Shown one piece after another: positions 53,715-64,000 of a stretch of DNA of 64,000 nt. Source of the stretch: Bedellia somnulentella. Its lineage: Eukaryota > Arthropoda > Insecta > Lepidoptera > Bedelliidae. The position numbers and the translations under genes are program-made. The notes below the pieces were generated by a model. That model made no database searches. It saw nothing but the letters and a program-made list of their open reading frames with translations, and was not told the DNA's origin. The stretch lies in assembly GCA_963576735.1 (NCBI GenBank), contig OY755179.1:496001-560000 (forward strand), in the 5' to 3' direction. Position 1 is the stretch's first letter. The number at the start of each line of letters is the position of its first letter.

Positions 53715-54283
53715 TAAAATAACTTGTAGAGAGGGAAAAATAATCAAGTATTTTTTTTCGTTGTCTATTTTTCTCCAGGCTGTATCTCATAAACAGTGAT
53801 AACTAGAAAGCTGGATTTTTCACAAATGACGTATTTCTGTTGCCGCTATAACAACAAATAGAAGTAAAAAAAGGATTATAAGGGGCCCCTTCCAATAAAC
53901 ATGTTTTTTTCCGTATTTGTTTGCTCAATATTAAAACGTTAATAAGTAGATACTTAAAATTTTCACAGTACATTTACTTGTATATCACCTTTCAAAATAA
54001 ATAATTAAATAACAGTAAAGTAAATATCAAAGGGGCTCCCATACAAAAACGTTATTTTCTATCCGTATTTGTTTGCTCAATATTAAAACGTTAATAAGTA
54101 AATACTTAAAATTTTCACAGTATATTTACTTGTATATCACCTTTCAAAATAAATAATTAAATAACAGTAAAGTAAATATCAAAGGGGCTCCCATACAAAA
54201 ACGTTATTTTCTATTATAGATGATAGTACGGAACTCTTCGTTTGTTCAATATTGGAAATAAAAAAAAAACAAAGTAGTGTCTC

Positions 54284-54495
54284 TTCAACATTTGCTGAAT
54301 ATGTAGAATTATCAGAAGCAGTAACAGAATTAAATTTGTTCATTTGTGTAATGAAATGAATGATGTCTTTACTAAGGTTTGTAAACCAGTTAAAATCTAT
54401 GAAGATAATTCAGCAGCTGTAGCTATTTCTAAGTATGGAAACTTTACAAAGAATTCTAAGCATATTGAAGTTCACAATCATTTTGTAAATTAAAA
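54284..54495 (+). pseudogene. Copia-type RNase H fragment, X1 unit 1
   Basis: Counterpart of 8562-8773, same frame break. Confidence 0.7.
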
Positions 54496-54775
54496 TGTTT
54501 AGCAGGGAAGTATACAAAATAGAGTCACAATAAACCCCTTACAATAAACATGTTTTTTTCCGTATTTGTTTGCTCAATATTAAAACGTTAATAAGTAGAT
54601 ACTTAAAATTTTCACAGTATATTTACTTGTATATCACCTTTCAAAATAAATAATTAAATAACAGTAAAGTAAATATCAAAGGGGCTCCCATACAAAAACG
54701 TTATTTTCTATTATAGATGATAGTACGGAACTCTTCGTTTGTTCAATATTGGAAATGAAAAAAACAAAGTAGTGT

Positions 54776-54988
54776 CTCTTCAACATTTGCTGAATATGTA
54801 GAATTATCAGAAGCAGTAACAGAATTAAATTTTCTCATTTGTGTAATGAAATGAATGATGTCTTTACTAAGGTTTGTAAACCAGTTAAAATCTATGAAGA
54901 TAATTCAGCAGCTGTAGCTATTTCTAAGTATGGAAAGTTTACAAAGAATTCTAAGCATATTGAAGTTCACAATCATTTTGTAAATTAA
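54776..54988 (+). pseudogene. Copia-type RNase H fragment, X1 unit 2
   Basis: Counterpart of 9055-9268. Confidence 0.7.
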
Positions 54989-55542
54989 AATGTTTAGCAG
55001 GGAAGTATACAAAATAGAGTCAGAAAATAAAATTGCAGATAACTAAATTTAAAGGAGTATAGTTTCCTAATTGATTATAATTACTGTAGTACTTAAGAAG
55101 CTTTGAACTTATGTAAGGAGGCGTGTTCGTGTATATATGTACAATTATATTGGCAACACTGAGTGAAGGAAGGAAGTAAATAAAGACTGACACATACCTC
55201 ACGTTAAAAAATGTAGCTTAGAGAAAAACTTGTAACTAAAATTAAACTGTTCTTTTATTAAATAAAAACAAAGTTAAAACAAGAGTATTCCAATTAATTA
55301 TTTAACAGAAACATTGTAGTAATAAAAATATTTTAGATACATGGAACATCCATCGCGAATATTGTCATTTCTCTGTTCCAAAAATCGATTAGAATTAGAA
55401 TCGAATACAACTATCTGTGTAGGTAAAACACATTTTGCTTAAAATGACAGAAATATGACAATAGCTACCGTACCATGTAGCTGATTGACAGGTGAAAATA
55501 TCGTTCATTTTTATGTTCATTGCGAGTTTTAATAGACAAGCC

Positions 55543-57462
55543 CACAGATCTGTATTTGAATAGATAACGCAAGTGTCATTTCTTGTATAGAAACCAAGCG
55601 TGCCATTATTTTTTCACCTACTGTGACGTCACATGAGCAATTCAGTGATGGGATCTCCCCGTCAGCGCGTAAACAATTCAATCGATTATATTCGAGTGCA
55701 TAGACAGACGAATGATAAATTGACAGAAGAATGATAAATCTAGAATTATACCTGTTTTTTAAAAACGCTATTTTCTCATGGTCTCATTTTTATTCTGAGC
55801 AACTCTTCTTACATTATTTTCCTCCACCACTACATCTTCTCGGAGAACAACGATCTAAATCAGTGAGTTAATGAGTCAGTTAGTCAGTGCGTAGTTCAGT
55901 AGCCTTTATTATTATATTAACTTGTCCTTATTGATAACCTACCTAATTAACTAGTTTTAATAATTTGTTCTCGGAAAGTTACAAAATGATTTGAAAAAAC
56001 CCCGAGAAGAAATTTTATCTACAAAAAGGAAAGCCAGTAGAAGGCGCTATGACAAAATATAATACAACCCAGAACTAATTCGGATTTGAAAAAAAAACAA
56101 TAAAATAATAACTTGTAGAGAAGGAAAAATAATCAAGTATTTTTTTTTCGTTGTCTGTTTTTCTCCAGGCTGTATCTCATAAACAGTGATAACTAGAAAG
56201 CTGAAATTTTCACAAATGACGTATTTCTGTTACCTCTATAACAACAAACACAAGTAAAAAAAGGATTTTAAGGGGGGCTCCTTACAATAAACGTGTTTTT
56301 TTCCGTATTTGTTTGCTCAATATTAAAACGTTAATAAGTAGATACTTAAAATTTTCACAGCATATTTACTTGTATATCACCTTTCAAAATAAATAATTAA
56401 ATAACAGTAAAGTAAATATCAAAGGGGCTCCCATACAAAAACGTTATTTTCTATTATAGATGATAGTACGGCACTCTTCGTTTGTTCAATATTGGAAATA
56501 AAAAAAACAAAGTAGTGTAACAAACTCTTCAACATTTGCTGAATATGTAGAAATATCAGAAGCAGTAACAGACTTAAATTTTCTCATTTGTGTAATGAAT
56601 GATGTCTTTACTAAGGTTTGTAAACCAGGTAAAATCTATAAAGATAATTCAGCAGCTGTAGCTATTTCTAAGTATGGAAACTTTACAAAGAATTCTAAGC
56701 ATATTGAAGTTTACTATCATTTTGTGAATTAAAATGTTTAGCAGGGAAGTATACAAAATAGAGTCAGAAAATAAAATTGCAGATAACTAAATTTAAAGGA
56801 GTATAGTTCCCTAATTGATTATAATTACTGTAGTACTTAAGAAGCTTTGAACTTATGTAAGGAGTAGTAATAAAAATATTTTAGATGCATGGAACATCCA
56901 TCGCGAATATTATCATTTCTCTGTTCCCAACATCGATTAGAATTAGAATCGAATACAACTATCTGTGTAAGTACAACACATTTTGCTTAAAATGACAGAA
57001 ATATGACAATAGCTACCGTACCGTGAAGCTGATTGACAGGTGAAAATATCGTTCATTTTGATGTTCATTGCGTGTTTTAATAGACAAGCCATACTAGATA
57101 GCTTTGTAACTAAAAGCGGCAATGTATTATAAATTAAGCGATACACACTCGTTTAAAAGTTTTTCAGTGTAAAACCACAACGAACACGAAATAATTGATT
57201 TTGCAATAAAAACCACATAATCTTATAATAAAGTGACCCACCGATTAAAGGAAATCTTTCTATTAATTAGTCCCGCTTTATTTAGATAGTTTTTGCAACT
57301 CAATACGGCACAATTAGGCATTTTTTATATTTAGCTTGACATCTGTCACCGAGAACGTTCGAGCACGGACTCGATCAAATGGCGATAAACTAAGATAATT
57401 TTACTCAGTTTTTACACGCGAAGTACATGCACTTGCGGCATCTATTCAAATACATGTCTGTG
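55543..57462. mobile_element. Element X2 nested in X1
   Basis: A 1920-bp copy with the same terminal repeats (CACAGATCTGTATTTGAATA left; the right end ends CATGTCTGTG) and an 8-bp target duplication GACAAGCC (55535-55542 and 57463-57470). It lacks the RTE insertion and one tandem unit, so it preserves an earlier form of the element. Confidence 0.9.
56525..56731 (+). pseudogene. Copia-type RNase H fragment, X2, frame kept
   Basis: Single copy in X2. The segment ATTTGTGTAATGAATGATGT stays in frame, so AEYVEISEAVTDL through KDNSAAVAISKYGNFTKNS to KHIEV is continuous. This is the least damaged of the five copies and shows the cargo was coding when captured. Confidence 0.72.
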
Positions 57463-58055
57463 GACAAGCCATATTAGATAGCTTTGTAACTAAAAGCGGC
57501 AATGTATTATAAATTAAGCGATACACACTCGTTTAAAAGTTTTTCAGTGTAAAACCACAACGAACACGAAATAATTGATTTTGCAATAAAAAACACATAA
57601 TCTAATAATAAAGTGACCAACCGATGAAAGGAAATCTTTCTATTAATTAGTCCCGCTTTATTTAGATAGTTTTTGCAACTCAATACGGCACAATTAGGCA
57701 TTTTTTATATTTAGCTTGACATCTGTCACCGAGAACGTTCGAGCACGGACTCAATCAAATGGCGATAAACTAAGATACTTTTACTCAGTTTTTACACGCG
57801 AAGTACATGCACTTGCGGCATCTATTCAAATACATGTCTGTGGTGTCCTCCGAGGTCGTCCTCTACTAACATTACCTTCCACATTGGCTCTATAAACGGA
57901 AAAGTAAAGTTAGTTTTTTTTAAAAATTATAGTCGGAAAAAAACTAACAGTCCACTTTATAGACGGTGTACGTAGAAAACTACAATATTATACAAATTAC
58001 TCCTAAGAATGGAGAAACTAACATCCATAGTATTCGACGTTCAAATAATTGCTCT

Positions 58056-58124
58056 CAGCGGGGATCGAACCCACCATCTCCGGATCTAGATGCGAGTCTC
58101 CTAACCACTGGGCCACGGATGTAG
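58056..58124 (-). repeat. tRNA-like SINE head, copy 2
   Basis: Identical counterpart of 10408-10476. Confidence 0.55.
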
Positions 58125-58201
58125 AAGCATAAGGAGGGATTACGCATGGGAGATATTGATTAAAACCTTGTTATTTACAATACCCCATTTCTTCACGCGT
58201 T

Positions 58202-58447
58202 GCTGTGTAGTGCCGGCTTAGAATAGCACTACCCCATTTCTTCCGGTGGGTGTACGTAAGAGGCGACTAAGGATATTGGGGCTTTTTAAGGGATTTTTGG
58301 GCGATGCGGTTGGAGACCCATCACCAAACACCTTTATTTTACCATCTTTTCCCCTCTCAACTTCCAAAAGTGGCTGAGGCATTTTCAATTTTCAGCTCTG
58401 GCTACCCCTTTTAGGGATTTATAGCCGTGAGTTTATGTATGTATGTA
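58202..58447 (+). mobile_element. SINE-A, near full length, copy 2
   Basis: Counterpart of 10554-10800. Confidence 0.85.
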
Positions 58448-58487
58448 TTGGTGATGTACAAAGAACTGTCTTATGTGTTTCTTTCAG

Positions 58488-58537
58488 ATATCACAAAACT
58501 TGATGAATTAATAAATGATGCACTAGGACCTCCTGGC
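58488..58537 (+). CDS. Candidate internal exon, copy 2
   Basis: Identical to 10840-10889, with acceptor TTTCTTTCAG and donor GTAAGT intact. In window order this copy lies downstream of exon 33439-33523 and upstream of 61750-61833. These three would form an in-phase C-terminus if the assembly order were right. Confidence 0.5.
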
Positions 58538-58679
58538 GTAAGTAATTCAGAGTTATGTACCTTTTTTCTGATTAATTAGATATATCACGGTCATAATGTT
58601 AAACTATTTGCGGAGCTTATTTACTTATTACTTGACGCAAATAATATATTTTATATTATTTATTTATTTTTATAACTAA

Positions 58680-58898
58680 ACTACCCCATTTCTTCCGCTG
58701 GGTGTACGTAGAAGGCGACTAACGGTATTGGGGCTTTTATAGGATTTTTGGGCAACGCGGTTGGAGACCCATCACCAACAACCTTTATTTTACCATGTTT
58801 TCCCCACGCAACTTCCAAAAGTGGCTGAGGAATTTCTGATTCCTTAGCTCTGGCTACCCCTTTTAACGATTTATAGCCGTGAGTATATGTATGTATGT
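58680..58898 (+). mobile_element. SINE-A, 5'-truncated, copy 2
   Basis: Counterpart of 11033-11251. Confidence 0.8.
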
Positions 58899-59017
58899 AA
58901 ACTCTACATTGTTTTCCTGCGTGTGGTTTGATCATGCATGAAAAGTCCTGGCTACCAAATCTTTACCCTAGTTATTTAGTATCCGGAATAAAAATCAGCT
59001 ATGTTTATATAGTACGC

Positions 59018-59112
59018 ATACATACATACATACATATACTCACGGCTATAAATCCCTTAACAGGGTAGCCAGAGCTTTAGAATGAAAAATTCCTCAGCCA
59101 CTTACTTACTGA
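59018..59112 (-). mobile_element. SINE-A fragment, copy 2 only
   Basis: Antisense tail and 3' half of SINE-A, flanked by GTACGCA on both sides. Copy 1 has the uninterrupted GTACGCAGGACT near 11370. The 5' end TTACTTACTGAC is not SINE-derived. Confidence 0.75.
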
Positions 59113-59157
59113 CGTACGCAGGACTTATTAATTAATTAATTCCTAGCGCCTGTTTAA

Positions 59158-59159
59158 TA
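59158..59159. other. Empty mariner target site
   Basis: The single TA corresponding to the mariner insertion in copy 1, in the context TTTAA-TA-AGCGGG, with no footprint bases. This is a never-occupied site rather than an excision scar. Confidence 0.95.
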
Positions 59160-59186
59160 AGCGGGAATAACGCTCTTATTTCCTAA

Positions 59187-59486
59187 TACCTATACTCACG
59201 GCTATGAATCTCAAGAAGGTATAACCAAACATATGATTTTAGAAAAGACATGCTGTGTAGGCTCGACTATGTATTTGAAACAACGCCTCTCTGCATGCTA
59301 AACGAGTGTTCCACCCACTGAGCTATCACGGTAATTGGAAATTCCTCTAAAGTGAAAGTATGATGGAAGTGATGGGCCACTAGCCACGCCGCCTACCAAA
59401 ATCACTTAAAACCCCCAATATCCGTAATGCCTCGTCCATCCACGGAAAGAAATGTGTTAATGCTAATCCGAGCAGACACTACGCGC
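59187..59486 (-). repeat. Chimeric SINE-A / SINE-B, copy 2
   Basis: Counterpart of 12896-13194. Confidence 0.65.
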
Positions 59487-59541
59487 ATTTTATCTTGTCT
59501 AATAGAAAAATATATTTCTATTATACGTTATAAGAAATCTT

Positions 59542-59791
59542 GCTGTGTAGTGTCGGCTTAGAATAGCACTATCCCATTTCTTCCGGTGGGTGTACGTAAG
59601 AGGCAACTAACGGTATTGGGGCTTTTGAGGGATTTTTGGACGATGCGGTTAAGGACCCATCACCAACAACCTTTATTCTACCGTCTTTTCCCCGCTCAAC
59701 TTCCAAAAGTGGCTGAGAAATTTATAATTTCTCAGCTCTGGCTACCCCTTCTAGGGAATTAAAGCCGTGAGTATATGTATGTATGTATGTA
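59542..59791 (+). mobile_element. SINE-A, full length, copy 2
   Basis: Counterpart of 13250-13499. Confidence 0.85.
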
Positions 59792-60311
59792 CATTTGGTA
59801 GGTCTGGGAATAGGTTTATAAGTATTTATTATACTCTTAAGCGATAAGGGTTTCACACCCCTAAAATTTTATTTTTATTTTAAGACTAGAAATTATTTAT
59901 ATGGCAAAACAACGCTCGCCGTTTCAGCTAGATTATTATATATTTGAGTAGAGTTTGAGTAGTGTTAAAGCGCAATACACTGAGCCCGCCGGGCTGCCGA
60001 CATTGCCCGGCGACACGACCCTGTGTTGAAATTGTCATGTCTATTTTTTGGTAACATTTCGAATATTCGAATATTTTAAATCCGAATTTCAACATTCAGT
60101 TCACAGAATTTACGTATCACAGATGCTTTATTTTCCACAACTTCATTAGTACATAAATACATTTTCTAGAAGTATCACTTCCCAGAAAAACTAAAACCAA
60201 ATTATTAAAATGTTTTTTTTGCTTTTACCAACTGTATCTTTTACTATAATCTCATTATTCCATAGGTTTAAAAGACCGAAGTAACTTTATTTATAGTCTT
60301 ACAAATTGTAA

Positions 60312-60672
60312 GCAGCCGTGATAGCCCAGTGGGTAGAACACTCGGTTAACGTAAAAGCGACTAGTGTTCAAATCCCGGGTCGGGCCTACACCAATTTGTC
60401 TTTTCTAAAGACATACGTGTGGTTAATTTATTATGGTTGTTAATGGTGAGGGAAAACATCGCGAGGAAACCCACATGGCCGAGTTGTACTTAGTCATGTG
60501 ACAATGTATTCGTACAAAACGGCGATAGGCCTGCCCCCTATCACGTGAGTACACTGTCCATGCAAAACGTGGGTACTCTGAACACCAGGTGACAAAGTCA
60601 CGTGATGTTCAGAAGTATTAGTACCTCTGCCAACCCCTTCGGGGATATTCGGCGTGAACGTGTATGATTATG
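60312..60672 (+). mobile_element. SINE-B, full length, copy 2
   Basis: Complete counterpart of the deleted copy at 14020-14170, from the tRNA-like head through GGCGATAGGCCTGCCCCC and the hairpin to CGGCGTGAACGTGTATG. Establishes that copy 1 suffered the deletion. Confidence 0.9.
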
Positions 60673-60875
60673 AGTTATTGTTCTTATAATTTTATTTTAT
60701 TGCTATTCCGTTACTCTTTTGTGTATTATTTAGCAATTATTAAATCATATTGTAATATTACAGCCGCTATTATATTATGTTAAAAGCAAAATTTTGTGAC
60801 TATAGTATATAGACTATAGTTTGCCATGTAGTAGTAGTAGGCTGAGAATAACACTACCCCATTTATAGTGTTCAG

Positions 60876-60943
60876 AATCCATGTTCAGAAGTATTAGTAC
60901 CTCTGCCAACCCCTTCGGGGATATGCGGCGTGAACGTTTATGT
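60876..60943 (+). repeat. SINE-B tail joined to SINE-A head scrap, copy 2
   Basis: Counterpart of 14379-14443. Confidence 0.6.
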
Positions 60944-60986
60944 TATATTGGATTGAATCAGGCGTTACTTTGCGGAAATCCATAGC

Positions 60987-61463
60987 AATATTAATATTAA
61001 TAAATTTCTTCGCTTAATTCCGCTAAATAATACCTGCAGTCTTCATGCAACATGCACTGTGCACCGCCCGCCCTTCCACTTAACTATTCCACCCAATATT
61101 TTATTGGAAAAAATCCATTTTTTCCAATATTTTTTCCAATAATATTGTCACTCGTCATTGATGTTCTTTGGGTGGGGGATTGGGGCGCCTGGCCTATAAA
61201 TATAACCGCAAAATCGTATGAACGGCACTCGGTGGTCAGCTGCCGAACTGTCTACTAACTGCTCGTCAATGACTCGTGTTGAGTCGAAACGCGTCGCATG
61301 TTTGTGGTTGCCTGTGGTTTTCGCTTGCGGGTGTGTGTGTGGTGCATTGTCTGCTTTTCGATTTCTTGTAAGTGGAAGGGCGGGCGGTGCACAGTGCATG
61401 TTGCATGAAGACTGCAGGTATTATTTAGCGGAATTTAGCGAAGAAATTTATTAATATTAATAT
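60987..61463. mobile_element. Fold-back element, copy 2
   Basis: Counterpart of 14487-14963, including the TATA-like box at 61192-61203; arms equally well preserved. Confidence 0.7.
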
Positions 61464-61749
61464 CGTTTATGTTATGTTATGTTATGTAAATCTCTTTAAC
61501 TAGATATTATTTATGTTAGAAATATTGTAAACAATATTATGGCAATTAAAAAAAAGTCGATTAGTTTTCGGTAAAATGATAATCGGGTTTAAAAGTTTCG
61601 GATATACAGTATGTAACCCTAATTTTTGCTTCAAAACTAGACCGTTAACTAAAAGTTCCCGACAAATGTCGGCGGCCCCGGCGGGCTTAGTCTGTAATGC
61701 GCTTTAGTGCATGTAGTTAAGTAATACTTAATATTGATCGACATTTCAG

Positions 61750-61833
61750 GATTGCCGAGTTAACTTTGAGATGCTCCGGGAAGCGTTACTGTCCATGTCG
61801 GCGGCTTTGAGGCACATTGTGGACAAGAAGTGA
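61750..61833 (+). CDS. Candidate terminal exon, copy 2
   Basis: Identical in sequence to 15250-15333, including the acceptor and TGA stop, whereas nearby non-coding sequence has scattered changes. Too few differences are available to test selection. Confidence 0.55.
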   Translation, partial: DCRVNFEMLREALLSMSAALRHIVDKK

Positions 61834-61940
61834 ATTTGAAGAACATCTGTGTAAATTATTGTGACTAAGTGTTTATGTCGAATAAGTTCCATTTATTAAA
61901 AAATTTATTGGAAGCATATAGGCATTTTTAAGAAACATAG

Positions 61941-61989
61941 ATACATCTACTCACGGCCATAATTCCCAAAAAGGGGTAGCCAAAGCTTA
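61941..61989 (-). repeat. SINE-A tail fragment, copy 2
   Basis: Counterpart of 15441-15489. Confidence 0.6.
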
Positions 61990-62480
61990 CATACATTGAT
62001 ACATATACTCACACCATTAGTCCCATTGGGGTAGGCAGAGACTATCGATCGCCACTTTGTAAGATCCTGACAAACCTCTCTAGCTTCGTTAACATCCATA
62101 AATTTTCTCATACATGCTCTTTTATTCTTCATACTTCCGACGCCTGTCTTGTTGAGCACACTCGTTATTTGTTATACACTTTTTAAACTCTCGCGTTTTG
62201 TAGACATTATACATAATATTAATCGGGATTAACAAACAAACATTATTAAAACCACATGTGATATGTTTGCCAGACGTTTCGGCACACCAGAGTCAGCCCG
62301 TGACCACGGCACCAGTGGTTCATGTTCGTTGGTTAATCCCGATTATACTATAGTTATTTGGTCCAAATGTGTCCTCGAAAATCGTCCTCTACTAACATTA
62401 CCATCCGCATTCGGTTGTATAAATCTCTTTTACCAATTTACTATCATCTATCCTCTCTATGTGCCCAAACCATCTTAAGA
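61990..62480 (-). pseudogene. RTE-type LINE 3' end, antisense, copy 2
   Basis: Counterpart of 15490-15984, again split by the small MITE. Confidence 0.8.
62172..62352. mobile_element. Small MITE-like insertion, copy 2
   Basis: 181 bp, GTTATTTG duplication at 62164-62171 and 62353-62360. Counterpart of 15672-15856. Confidence 0.7.
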
Positions 62481-64000
62481 ATATATTCATATATTTAGCA
62501 ACATATACACAGTTTTATTTGTAATCTTAAAGAAAGTATAAAACGACTAAATCTGGTTTGACTAAAGAAATAGTTCGAAGCTCGAGCGCTGAAACGATTC
62601 TGTAAAATTTAGTAGCGGCGCATATGTAAATTATAGTTTTCATAATTTTTCCTCCACATTTGCTACGTTCTACGCATATGCTTGGCCTGCAGCCAGTGCC
62701 ATTGTTCTATGTGAACGATAAGTGCCAGGCTTTGTTTTGGATTATATACATGTTTGAATTTCATATTTCTTTGTGAGAGGAAAATGTGACGAAGACATCG
62801 AAAAAAGAGTGAAAATGTGTGTAAGACGTATTGCGCGAAATTGAGTTTATTCTCCTATAAGTCTTACAATGTATAAAGTAGAAAATAGTCAAAAGGCGAC
62901 GCGAAACCTCATCAACTATAACACCCACAATTTGACAGATTTGTTTCTTATTAGGTGTAGATATGCGTTTTGAACGAATCCGGTATGCAAAGTTTTACAT
63001 AAGTGGTGCTGATTACGAAACCATTTCGAGAAATTATGTTTTTAAAACATATATTTTTTAATTAAATCAAACAGAGCTAAGATGACCGTTATTTTAGCAA
63101 AAAACTGTAACAGTATTTGACCTTCAGCGTTATATCAAAGACATTCGTTATTGCAGTTTATTAATAAAACATCGAAAATCATAAGTTTGTTTAGCATAAT
63201 ATCGTAATAATTTCATTTGGGATCACAAATTCGTGAAATATTTTGCAATTAGCAACATGTTTTCTTAACATTTCGCTTTATTTGCATGTCGCTACGTGAT
63301 ATTTTCAATTGATGACGTCATTAAGTACAAAAGTTGAACAATCTTTAAAAAATCATAACTTTGCAATTACTCATTTTAAATAAAAAATATTTAAATTAGT
63401 TTTTTATTCTCGTGCTTGCTATCGAATAAAAATATTTAATAAATACCAAAAAAAAACTTTGCATACCGAATTCTCGGAACTCTAGCCCTAAGAGTATAAA
63501 TCTAAAATCAATATATGTATCTTTGTCAATTCTGTCTTAGAAAATTTTCGATATGAATTATCTGTTAAGATCAAAGGACCCTATGAGTGCTAAATAAAAC
63601 ATCCTCTCTTCCACTTTGATATACCCGACAGGATCCATGTAAACTTACGTACGTAATATTATCATAACAACCGTATACAATATAATTATGTATTGCAAAA
63701 TTAATGAAATGAAATGAGTTTCGAAATGCAATGCAAAATTATCACATGCTCATTAAATATATTTACCAACGCTAATGACACTGTAATTCTTGTTTAGGGA
63801 GGTTCTTATTAATAAGCTAGGAATACTATATTTAAACAATGGTAACAAGAAATAAATAAGATGTAACTTGGGTTAGAAAATTAATCTACTATTTAAACAC
63901 TTAAAAAACTACGCGAACAGGGAGTTTTTAATGCGTTTACCTTGCTCGCCCAATCTGTACTTGGCTGCTACTGTATCGCTCCCAGAGGGTGCTGATAAAA
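62481..64000. other. AT-rich sequence, no gene seen, copy 2
   Basis: Counterpart of 15985-17523. The last about 60 bases correspond to the possible minus-strand exon at 17464-17523. Confidence 0.45.

Larger units (their letters stand above)
52603..57842. mobile_element. Element X1, interrupted by a second X
   Basis: Same insertion as 7002-10194 (GTGTCCTC at 52595-52602 and 57843-57850). It is interrupted at 55543-57462 by X2, inserted at GACAAGCC within X1 itself. Confidence 0.88.
46023..64000 (+). repeat. Large direct duplication, copy 2
   Basis: Same-strand counterpart of 1-17523. Insertions private to this copy include SINE-B 48333-48572, SINE-A 49725-49900, 50185-50434 and 59018-59112, and a nested element X2 (55543-57462). 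It lacks the mariner, LINE fragments and 290-bp block of copy 1. Coding-exon candidates 58488-58537 and 61750-61833 are unchanged. Confidence 0.95.

Noticed and set aside
53323..53790. Long antisense frames across the RTE LINE end (also 7478-7750)
   Set aside because: Shadows of the sense coding frame; sense codons match known LINE protein patterns while the antisense frames do not.

Overview
The window is repeat-dominated intergenic or intronic DNA from a eukaryote, most likely a lepidopteran insect. The basis is a RTE-type LINE ending in a TATG tail, tRNA-derived SINEs, mariner and Transib-type DNA transposons, a MITE carrying a GTCT microsatellite, and terminal motifs (such as GCGGGCACAGCTAGT) that I remember as common in moths and butterflies. 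No complete host gene, rRNA or clearly functional tRNA is visible. The only host-gene evidence is a handful of short exons with good splice sites and compatible phases.

Layout. Positions 1-17523 and 46023-64000 are two copies of the same 17-18 kb sequence in the same orientation; most 60-base lines differ at 0-3 positions, but transposon insertions are present in one copy and absent from the other. The single-copy middle (about 17.5-44.5 kb) holds two or more LINE remnants, a Transib deletion derivative inside one LINE, a GC-rich palindromic element, many SINEs and an orphan 148-codon reading frame. A run of exactly 200 N (44531-44730) is an assembly gap. A perfect 57-bp inverted repeat ends exactly at the gap, and related SINE copies lie on both sides of it. 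The second copy of the duplication begins shortly after the gap, so allelic haplotypes placed in series is a live alternative to a true segmental duplication.

Repeat families, named here for convenience: SINE-A (about 250 bp, TATG tail, unclassified head); SINE-B (about 360 bp, tRNA-like head, ATGTT tail); SINE-D (about 190-230 bp with a tRNA-like core); an RTE-type LINE known only from its C-terminal coding end; and element X, a 3.2-kb non-autonomous DNA transposon with 8-bp target duplications that carries Copia RNase H fragments. The 3' ends of the RTE LINE, SINE-A and SINE-B share one layout: CTCTGSC, a CCC/GGG hairpin, then a CGGCGTGA-like box and a simple-repeat tail. This suggests that the LINE reverse transcriptase mobilises all three.

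Host gene. Exons at 33439-33523, 10840-10889 (copy at 58488-58537) and 15250-15333 (copy at 61750-61833) are on the plus strand, have splice signals, and join in phase to a stop codon. I do not recognise the protein.
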